From Mactra quadrangularis (taxonomy: Eukaryota > Mollusca > Bivalvia > Venerida > Mactridae), in contig CM046297.1 of the NCBI GenBank assembly GCA_025267735.1, forward strand, positions 27,492,011-27,556,010: a DNA stretch of 64,000 nucleotides. The letters run 5' to 3'. Of this stretch, positions 21,745-33,700 are shown piece by piece. The notes under the pieces were generated by a model. That model saw only the letters and a list, made by a program, of their open reading frames with translations, made no database searches and was not told the origin of the DNA. The position numbers and the translations under genes were made by a program. How positions within the stretch are numbered: position 1 is the first letter of the stretch; every line of letters begins with the position of its first letter.

Positions 21745-24700
21745 GTATATATTTGTATTTTATTATGTTTATACATTTATGTATTGTTTGAGATTAGCCA
21801 GTAAACCTATAAAGATAGTTTTACTTATTGTGTTCAATTCTAACCAGTTACTGGACTTAAGTCTGTTCAGGAATGTTACGGTTATCTAACTATGAGGTGA
21901 CTGGTAAGAAAAACACATGTTTGTGTTACATGTGTATCATTCTTATGATTCTTATTGGTGATTTCTTGCTCTTTTTTCCCTGCGTTGTAGAATTTGTGCA
22001 AGTATTGGTCAATACTAACTTGACTCAAGTTCATAAGCACATATTGCGTTAACTGTTGACCATTATTAATAATATATTATATAGGTGTGCCATGATATAT
22101 AAAGGCTCGTTCCGACCAAAAGAAAGTAGTTGGGTTATTGAAGCTAAGAAAACGGGACCATGTTTTATTTCTGTAGAATACTGAAGGAATGCTTTCATCG
22201 TGTTCTATGATTTTTTAAATTTGCATAAGCTCTGAATTTGTTCTGTAGTTGGGAGTTTGAATAGTTTAGGAGTTATTAAGATTTTAAGTGAGTCTGAATA
22301 GTTTAGGGGTTTTTAAGAAGTAAAGACTAGACTTCTGGTCTAAAAACATATTTTTAAAATGGAGGAAAATATATTTATGAATTTGTTTCGTAAAAAATTA
22401 AATGTCCAGCATCCTGCTGTGAAAAACAATTTTCTGAATGCTTTTGTTGACAAACAGTGGAAATACATAAATTTGACCAACTATATAATTAATCGTAGAT
22501 ACACTGATGTATCTTTGATCGGTAAGTATTGATATTACATCTATAATATGGCTCATCTTTATTCAACTATCGGTGGGTTCTACATCAACCCTGATGATTT
22601 GAATATTCACTACAGTAGTGAGTACTTCTGTACTCTAAATTGATGAAATTAAAGTTCAATAATTAGTTCAGCAGAGTTAATGTTTTTGCTACTGACTATT
22701 GAAAAGATTTGAACCATATTTATCTAAAAAGTTTTTAAGTTAGTCAGAAAATATCATTTCTTGTATCTTTAGGTATTAATTTTAAATTGAATCAACTTTA
22801 TTACAAAGTTGGACATGCTGTGATATAAACTATAGATACAATGTGTTGCTACGGTGTTTAACCAAACAACAACAAAATTGATGCTTTCTTTGCTTAGTCA
22901 GAAGTGTAAAACTACAAATCTTTGTGTTTGTAAAAAGATGACAATTTGCATGAGTAAAATTCTTCATTATTTATCCTAAAATTCAAGATTTTTGGGTTTT
23001 GAGAAAGGGTTCTCAATCCTGCGTAAAATAGCTGCTGAAATGGTGAATATCAGGGATTTTGAATTTTTACATAAATCTATTTGAATTGCTATTTATAGTT
23101 TGCTGGAACTATTTGTGAATTCTGCACCTCAGGCTAGATTGAGGCAGAAATAAAGGTAGATATATGTTGGGCAATGTTTTTTTCCACAAATTTGGGAATA
23201 TGACCCATACCCCTAGAATTGGGAATTTTATCGGGATTTTGGTTTAAATTGGGATAAAAAGTCAAGCAAATTTAATAACAATAGCAGATTTAACAAGATT
23301 TTTAGTTTCATTTATCATTAAATTAGTTACTCAATTAGTGAGAAATATTACTGGGACATATGAAGTTCTTTAAGCTGAAACATACTTTCAACAATTGTTT
23401 TCAGAAAAATTTAAATTCAAGTTAAATTGGGAATTTTTGATTGATATTTGGGGAAAAAAGATATGATTTTAGATTGGGAATATAGCCCATAAACGGCTAT
23501 AAAATTGACCAAAAATAAACACTGTTAGAGCTGAAAGCCCCAAACAAGTTAAAATCAGACTAGTGCTCGCGAAAATGGAAGGCTTTGACTAAATTATTAT
23601 GATGTTTTTCAATTTTTTGCATATTTGGTGCAAGCAAGTTATTTAAAAAATATAGCTGGTTGTCCAACTGGGCCACCTTTCTTTAAAATATAATGTAGCA
23701 TCCTGGAAAACCTGGTTAATTTCTGACTTATTTGTCTTTAAATATTTTTTACCATACTGGTGAAGTATTGTGCTGAAATTAATAATTTGAAAGGCATGAG
23801 CTGTTTCAAAAATCTCACAAAAATCTGCTGATGACTAATGATTTTTTTTTTACCAGGTTTAAAGCCGTGTCAACACAATTTAGATCATTTATGGCATCTA
23901 GCGCACCTAACCTAGCTTTCCTGGACCCTTGTCTATAACCAGTACTCACCTACCCTTCCACAAGGCCGGAAACTGCTCCATATTATCTAATCAATGGAGG
24001 AAAATTGACATTATTGTCAAATTTTCATGGAAGGGTATAACATCCCTGGGTGGGATTCGAACCCATGCCCTCTTCGGGACACGAGATTCCAAATCCCGGC
24101 GCGCTACCAACTGTGCTATCAATCCAGGTTTATGACTAATGATAAATAATGTCTTTAAACTTAAAATGTTATGTTGGTTTTACATGATTTGATAAACTAA
24201 GAATTTTAATTTTGCAAGAAATGGTCATTTTGTGAGAGTTCATTGTAACTGTGAAAGTTGATAGCCAATGACTTTCAGCGTGATATTTGTTACATATTAT
24301 ATTGATCAGCTGGCTTCTAGTTGATAATAGATAGGAGTGGGTTGTTTTTCAGACAAAGACATATAAAAATTGTTCATAATGCACTAGTTATCTGTAACAT
24401 GCTTTCGCCCTTCCCACCTGGCAGTAGCAGAGACTCTGACTTTGTGACCCTTGTAAAATTCTTGCCTTGTGGGAAGATTTGCATAGTAAAGTCCCTGATA
24501 TTTTTACAAGACCTTATGTAAATCTTCCAACTCTTGGCTAAAACTGATATGAACCATGGAAAGTTTGAGATTTCTTGGTAATACTCTAGAAATTGTCAAA
24601 AATGAAAGGACTGGTACAAAACTTAAAGGACTGTAAATTGTTTACTTTAGGGAAGTGGAAAATACATACATTTTGGGGAAGGAAATGGGGCCCAGAATCT

Positions 24701-27700
24701 TCTGAAAAACAGCCTGAAGAAAACATAGAAGAAAGAAATGGAGTCCTATTTTAGGTCCAAAATGGCTTAAAGAAATCACTGAAGTTTTATTATTTTATGT
24801 TACATTTCAGAATTTGATGGTGATACTGTTCTATGTCGTGTATGTGGGGATAAAGCTAGTGGATTCCATTATGGTGTACACGCCTGTGAGGGATGTAAGG
24901 TAGGTCATACATTGTCACTTTTGACTATGTTTTTCATGATTAATAGATGCCTGGCTATCTCAGTTGGTAGCACGCAAGTCTACTGATTGAGGGGTTGTGG
25001 GTTTGATTCTCAAGTGGGGCATACTTTCGTGGAGCTTGGTCATGAAATGATTACTACAGCCATTCTCCCTCCTACCAATGATTCTTAATTATGTAGGGCA
25101 GTTGTCAGTCACTGATGAAAGTATGTGCTAAATAGTTGGTTAACAGCTAAATCCAGAGATATAGCCTTTCCAGGAGGAGTGAGTAGGTTGACTGACCGCC
25201 ATTATATGACCTATACAATGTGTTGCTACGGCGTTAAAGCCAACAAAAACAAACAAACAAATTTTCATGATGATTTATGATTACTGGTATGTTCTTTCTT
25301 GTTGCCACTGGTTAACTTTGCGAAAATTGATCTACTATTTAAACATCAGTAACATACAAATGGGTAAAAGTTATCAGTATTAATTCTGATTTCAGTTTTT
25401 TGAAAGTAAATTAATCCTCGTAATTTGCATGCTTATTTCAGTATTTGGAAGTAGATTTTCAGTATTTTCTAAATTTTCTCCTTTCACTCATGCATACATT
25501 ATATCTGTTTAAAATAATGTAGTGATGAGAATGTTTTATTTTAACCTGTTTGAGGTCAATTTGCATGAATTATGCCTGTATGGGAGGAAATGGTTAGATG
25601 ATCTGTTCTAATAAAATAATGTAATAATAATATGGCAATGTATTTCTACTTTGAAACAAGCTTGATAGCAAATCCCCAAAATCTGTCCAAAAAATCGATG
25701 TCAACATAAGTTCAGCATATTCTGTAGAACTAATAAGAGTTTTATTATGGAATTTACTTATTTATCATAATTCCATCATATCATTGCATCCAATTGGGTT
25801 AAAATTTTAACAGTCAAAGTTAGCCATTTAAATATTTGGGTTCCAAGTGTAAGTATAAACCCTGTTGACTTTAGACTGCACATACAAGTAAGTTGGCCAT
25901 TTGAATCCTTTGAACTTATTGAGGGTTGCCTGCAAGATTGTAGTAATTTGCTGTTTTACGCAATGCACTTACTACAGTCTTGCAGGCAATTATTTAATAT
26001 TTATTTATATTTAATATTATTTCATTCTTTTGTGTTTTTTTTTCAGGGATTTTTCCGTCGTAGTATACAACAGAAGATACAGTACAGACCATGTTTAAAG
26101 AATCAACAATGTAATATAATGAGAGTTAATAGAAACAGGTGTCAATATTGTAGATTGAAGAAATGTATTGCTGTAGGAATGTCTCGTGATGGTAAGTTAT
26201 TGTATAATCCAGGTTTCAACCAACTGTAGTGTGACAGCTCAAAGACCTACTAAGCTTTGATTAGTGTAACACCCAAATAGAAATTTATGCTTTAGCCATG
26301 AACTTTAAAATCTACAAAACTTAAATGTCATATTTTGCATATGGCATGACCTCAAGGTCCTCTAAAAAGATTGTTAAAAGTTTGCCCCAAGAGTCATAAT
26401 TGGCCTAACCACAGTGCTCTCAAAGTTTTTGTACAGTTAATTATGAATTTATTTACAAATATTATATTAAATGTCCTTAGGATCTTGTTTGCAGGTGAAC
26501 CATCTTTAATATTTTCTTTTTAGCCAAATTTTTAGCCAAAACTGTGTCGTTAACAATCTATACTATTAAATTTGCGAGTTTCCTGTTTTGTGGAAGAAAC
26601 TGCGCAGCTTTGAATAAATCTTTTGTTTGTCGCTGGAGCACCTATATACCGGCATATCGAGTTGACAATTCTTTTTTGACAAAGCCTCTTGATATTTGCA
26701 AAACTGCCAAAAATCAACAAAAATAGTGGGTTTTTTGTGTCTAAAAATAGTTCTAGATAAAATTAAAAATAGACCAAACTCCCCGCAGCGGTTATTTCCC
26801 TTTATTAAATCAATAACCACTGCCACCACAAGTAAATTTGTCCCTATAGAGAGCCGAATATTTTTTTCATCTTTGTAACTGTCATTACCTAAAGCCCGTG
26901 CTTGCACGGGCTCCCATCTAGTTGTGTTAAAGTTTTCAATTTAGCATATATTTATGCCATTTATTGTCAGATCTGTATGAAACTTCATACTATGGTAATA
27001 TACTATGTGATGAACAGAATTAGAAAGTAACCGCAACACTATCAATTCTGGCTTTATTAGGGATTATTGTCCTTTGAATTTTTTGCATTTAAGTTTTTAA
27101 ATCTGGCTTTAATGTGGTTTCCACATTACATTTCTTGTTTCTATTTTAGCTGTGCGATTTGGCCGAGTGCCAAAAAAGGAAAAAGCCAGGATCATTGAAC
27201 AAATGCAGAAGAGTAACTTACAAATGGCAGCTACTGCATTATCTGATGCATTGACTACTCAAGATCTTGTACAGTCTGTTATACTCGCTCATCAACAAAC
27301 AAGTGACCTTGGTTCAGAGAAGGTGAAGGTCATGCGAGAGATAGCATTACTGAAGAATGACTACGTGGATTGTCCTGCACATATGGTATGTTAAATACAG
27401 TCCAACTCCTTCTAACCATCACCCCTTGTAAGCAGTTAGCTGGTGTTGGACCATTAGAAAACCCTTCATAATGCATTCCTTATAAGCGGTCACCCCTTTT
27501 CTCCAGCCATTTTGCCTCCCAAACTAAAATTCCCTCGGCATGAGCACAAGTTATTGCAACAAAATAAATCAATTAAGAGTCTGCTTTCTAGCCCTCCACC
27601 CAGTACTGAGCTATTGCGATAAAGTTTCTTGCTCAAGGAAACAATTGGGTAAGTTTTGGATTGGATTTGTACTAACACAGTGCTGGCTATCCTATGATTT

Positions 27701-30700
27701 CCAGTCCAATGTCTTAACCACTCGGCCATGCCCATTCATTAGTTAGTTAGAGAAGAGGGCAGTATATAACAAAAAAATTACAATAATTTGGCTCTACAAT
27801 ATAGTATTGTTTCACTTAGCGAGTAAATTTAGTGTAAAGACCTTGATATTACTGGACCCAGGCTTGCAGACAAACTGCTCAGGTCTGGCAATAATATAGA
27901 TGAACAGTTTAGACTAATTCTAATTTCACACAGCTGTGTCACTAAATACTGTAATATTTTTAATGTTAAGTAATGTGAAGTAATGATTTTTATATGTTGT
28001 GTGAAATCAAATGTTATTCATGTACTGTGATTGGAAGATGCATTGTAAGTCACTTCATAAATATTATACATGTATTATTGCGTAGGTCAGTTGAATGGGA
28101 CCTGTACTGCCCAGTCTTTATTTTTGGTCAATTTTATAACCCTTTATGGGCGATATTCCCAATCTAAAATCATATCTTTTTTCCCAAATTTCAATCCAAA
28201 ATTCCCAATTTAGCTATAAAATTATTTTTATAAAAAAATTGATGTAAGTATGATTTAGCTGAAAAATATATGTCCCAGTAATATTTCCTTTAAATTAACT
28301 TACTAACTTAATGAAGAATGAAACTAAAAACCTTGTTAAATTAGCTATTGTTATTAATTTGCATGACATTTTTTCCTAATTTAAACCAGAATGCCGATGA
28401 AATTCCCAATTCTATGGGTATGGGTCATATTCCCAAATTTGTGGAAAAAGCATGGCTGCGAGCTTGTCAGATGTACACATGTTCCATTCCCATGTTTCAT
28501 ATTGTATGTCTTCTATGTTTGTTTTGTAACATGTAAATATGTATATGTCTTGTTATCTTTTGGACTTATCAGCCTAAGAAATTATATGTAATAAACCGTT
28601 GTAAAATAAGCGAGTAAGTGGGCATAGAATTTGTTTTTTTAACAATATTTTTGTTATACTTTCAGGCTTGTCCATTGAATTCACACGCCACTGGCGACAT
28701 GACAGATAATCAAGAATGGGGCGACTTCTCAGAATTTTTTGCTCCAGCTATCAAATCTGTTGTTGATTTTGCTAAATTAATTCCTGGATTTCTGTTACTG
28801 AATCAAGATGACCAGGTTACACTTTTAAAGGTATGATTTAGTTAATTTATTATTTTACATAATTATGAAAAAAAAATGTTTCATTTGAAAGAGCATTGCC
28901 TTAGCGATGAGTGCATGCACTGTGTACAACCCTTTAGAAGAGAATAATTCACAAATATTTATATATGGAAAAACTGGCCTTTTATTGTACTTGGATATAA
29001 AATACCATTTTTTGAAGTAATTTCTATGCATTATTTGTATAGGATTTTGATATTCACTGTCTTTGGCGTAACTTATTGTCAATTCTCCTATATATTGACG
29101 GCATTTTGAATATGTATTTTCACTTCAATATATGTTTAAAAGTTAATAAATTCTATCATGCTTTATCATTGAGTTACACTGCATTCCACAGTAAAGCATG
29201 AAAAAAGTGTTTACGCGGGATCAAATTTAAGATCACATACTCGCAAAATGTGAGTGGATTTTGAAAATGGCGTGTTACTTTTATTTTTACTCGCAAATGT
29301 TCGCGAGTTGGAAGCTACACTAAAATATTACTGTCTAACCTAATGAGGCTCAAGTCAGCATTGAAACAGCCAGATAGATCAATAGGCCTAATATCAAATA
29401 AAAAATTCACAGTAAAAAGATGGTCCATATTCTTTGTCTATTCCTCAATAACACCCTTGTTTTATCCATAGTTAAATTTATATTGCGTACATGAATAATA
29501 ACAATGTATGCTATCCAAATTTTGAGAAAAACTTGCGAGTGAATTTTTCATTTTGCGTGTTTAAATAAAATCAACTTGCAAAAATTTGCACACATTAGAT
29601 TTTTTGAATTACTACTCATGCTTACATAATGAGTTGTCACATTCCAGGCAGCTACATTTGAAGTTTTATTGGTCAGAATGGCTTGTATGTTTGATAGTGA
29701 GTCTAACACAATGATGTTTGCTAATGGTAAACTATTCAGACGTCAATTTTCTGGAGTAAGTTTTTAGATATATTTTTGTTGTTACGTATTAGTGATTTTT
29801 ATGAGCATGGTCACTGGTGAATGCATCGTAGTAGAGGTATCTTACCACAGTCTAATTGAATTGTTAAATTTTATTCAACTGTCAGTGGCACATAGATTAA
29901 CCTGCTAATTTAGATACTTGATAAATGTGCAATATTCCCTGAACATAGATGGGGATAAATAATTTATTGATAGTGATTACAGAGGTGTTGTGGTCAGTAT
30001 TTAAATCAGCAGGGTTTATGTATTTGCTATTAACCATTGAATAAAATTAACAATACAATTAGATCTATACAATACTACCGTAGGAAGATGAAATGTTGCC
30101 TCCATTCCTATATGTCTACCTGCGAAACTAATCTTACAGTACTAGACGCATGTGCGTATAAGAAAATCACTTGGCAATCAAATAATTGTATTGAGATTTG
30201 AAATTTATATATTATATATATAAGTATTATTTGCTTATTGAACTTATTCAGAACTCCAATTTATGTTTTTTCCATGCAGTACAAACAAAGTTTTCTACAC
30301 ATTATAGCTGAAAAGCACAAAATATAGATTGAATGCTTTTTTGTTCTCTGTACACATGTTTTCATTGTAACTGTGTAAGTTTGTTTGTACAGGAGGGAAT
30401 AACCCAAATATTCTGGATATAGTCTATTGGTGGTTTGCTTTACAATCACAAAACATTCTTTCCAATTAACTTAACGTAAGATTTAAAATACTCCAAGATG
30501 GCGATTTTATTGATGATGAGCAAAGAAGTACCGCCTAATAAAGTTATTTGATTTCTCTGTATCTACAAAGCGCTGGCTGGCTCAGTTGGTAGCAGGCTAG
30601 TCTACTGAATGAGGGGTTGTGGGTTCGATTCCGGGGGCATACTTTTGTGAAGCTTGGTCATGAAATAATTTCTTCATCCATTCTCCCTCTTACCAATGAT

Positions 30701-33700
30701 TCTAAATTATGTAGAGCATTTGTCAGTCACTAATGAAAATATGCGCTAAGTAGTTGGTTAACAGCTAAATCCAGAGATTTAGCCTTTCCAGGAAGAGTGA
30801 GTAGGTTGACTGACCGCTGTTATATGACCTATACAATGTGTTGCTATGGCATTAAACCCCCCAAAAACAAACAAAACAAACTGTATCTATATTTCTCTTT
30901 GTATTTTCAGCTATCTTCTGGTGTTGGTTATTTATTAGACTCCATGTTCGATTTCTCAGACAGATTTAATAAGTTGAATTTATCAGAAGATGAGAGAGCT
31001 TTGTTTTGTGCTGTTGTATTACTATCACCCGGTAAGTTATCATTAGCCCTATACATTGCAGACCTTTTTTCCTTATATAACTGGGGCTGTTTAATTTCTT
31101 TAAAATCATGCAGCTTTATATAAATATAAATGATACCAATTTGCAGTTCACCTTGGATTTTTTGTTCCCCTATCTATAACATTGTGATAAAATTTCCCCT
31201 AGTGTTCTATGTAAAAATAGCCCCAGGCCCCTTCCCCTAATAGTGAAAAAAGCCCTGTATTGATGAATTTTACTCAGCACTAGTGGGGCACACAACAACC
31301 TTGCTGATTTAAATACTTACTGTAGTATTTCTTTACTTACTTTGGATTATCAAGTATTTAAATCAGCAGGGTTAATGTATGTACCACTGACAGTTTACCA
31401 ATGCTACACCTTACATTGATAACTTCCTATTTCAATGTTACATCATTCAATTACTATACTGATTTATAGCAAGTTCTTACAAGATAGATTAATCACTTTT
31501 GAGACCGCTTCCTGGTCCCTGGGCACTGAGTTATTGGGATAATAGCCTATGGATTTGATTAGCCTTGATTTAGTGTAAAGGTAATCATAGATGACCCTGT
31601 ATAAGTCATATGTCTATGTGTTTTTTCAGATCGTCCTGGGTTGCGTCAAATTGAGCAGGTCGAGAAAATTCAGAGTAAACTCACGGAAAGCTTACAGAAT
31701 ATGATAAACACGACCCATAAAGAAGATTCAACGCTATTTGCCAAGCTTTTAATGAAAACAACAGATTTAAGGACATTGAATGCTCTTCATGCTGAAAAAA
31801 CAGTTGGTTAGTAAAAAGTTACATACTTACATTGTGCCACAAGGGTATCCCAGCTTTGGTCAGGTCTGTTGGTGGCTCAATTTGTGGAGTTATGTCATTG
31901 AAAATGTTTCTTGCCCTCCCCTGTACCAAGTAGTGTGTCATCAGCCACTGGGTACACTACGGCGCACGAATAACTTGAAAAAATCTGCGTATTTCGTACG
32001 CATTTCGCACGAATATCGTACGTTCGTATCGTATAAAAAATATCCGATTTGCGCATCGTTCGTATATCGCATCGCATCGCATGGTACGTATAAAAACCGA
32101 CCATTCGTATCTATCGTACGCATCGTATGTGTATACTATCAAAAAGTGGATGGGACTGTCGGAAATCATACGCTTATAGTGACTCCGTTCAAGAAAAAAA
32201 CGGACAGGAAAATGGCAAATACGTGATAATAACCGATTTAAATTTAGTGTTCTGACCTAATAATTTGTCATAGCAATCCAAACAATTAAACTTTTATTCA
32301 ACTACAAACGACAACACTCGAGCGAATCTGTTTGACGGGACGACTTTCTTTAACTAATTCAAATATGATTTTTTGAAAACATTATGAGTTCTAGATACAT
32401 TTATGTAAAATTTGACTGTTGCATCTATCTTTTACTAATAAATAACGATTTTCGGGTATTTTGAGAACTTTAAAACGCGAAAATCGAGTGTAATCGTTCT
32501 ACCGATTTTGTTTAGTACGCGGTCTTCAAACTGATATACGGATCCATTAATAACTTACTGAATAAAAGTAGTAGTAATAAAAATGACAACTAAATAAGAA
32601 GATATTCAATATAATGTAGCACTATTTCTATGTCTAGCCTAGGTTACATGTACAAACAGAAAACCCTAAGAGTCACATCAAATATAAAAATGCAACACAA
32701 TGACAGGCCAGTCATTAATGAAGCAAATGATTAAGTGTATATGATAATGAACTAAGTATGAATTGCTTAAAAATAATCTTATTTACGGTACCAATATTGC
32801 AAAAAACAGTTTGGTTGAAAGAAAATAAAGGAAAAGGACACTCATGTTAACTTATTATGTGAAAGATATATTTTGTACTGCAATGTGACAAAATAGGGTG
32901 CTGTTTCATGCATATATACTCAAGTGGGTATTGAGTGCAAAACCAAGGGTCCAAGGAATATCGACCTGATAGTCATAGCTGTGCTGCTCAACCTTAATGT
33001 GTTATTTATGGGCACATAACAAAGTAATCTTTACATATGCAAGTCACTTACAACTGCAGGCTACAGTTAAGTTTCCAGCTTATGCATCATGGATAAGGGT
33101 TTTGAAATTTCGATGGTGCTGGCATGTCTCACAGAGTTCTGTCAAAGGGTTACATCGAGGGCTTGACGGAAAACTGTTGTAACTCATATTTTAAAAAAAT
33201 TTCAGGAGAAGCAAAAAACTGTTCAACATTTTTCTTTCATGTTACTCTGTTACTATTTTTTGGTCTGTAGATAAGAGATAACATGTATTGTGTATACTAT
33301 ACTATATTAAATAACAAAAAAGTATATGCCTTTATTGACTTTCAACAGTTTTCCACTGAAATTGGTAGTTATTCTGAAAATGAATAAAATGTTAAATGTC
33401 GTAACTTTCACTTACAACAGTTTTCCACTGAAAGTGGGGGTTATTCTGAACTTTCATTAAAGCCCCTTTATCAAAAGTAACACTTTTTTATTGTAAACAA
33501 AAATATAGACATTTATCTATTTCAAACACCTCTAATGAACAAGACATTTTAAATAATGCAAGTAATGCTTAGATATGTTAATGTTATTTATTGTATTTCA
33601 AAGCGAAAGTGATAGAAACCGAAAGTAGAATTCGGATGTCAATACTCGAAACAATAGTTTTGATCACAAAATGCTAAGATAATGTCTTATTAGAGAAAAA

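Noticed and set aside
31780..32226. 148-residue plus-strand open frame after E75 exon 8
   Set aside because: It runs in a different frame from the receptor and then through the CGTAC-type subterminal repeats, where several frames on both strands stay open for lack of stops.
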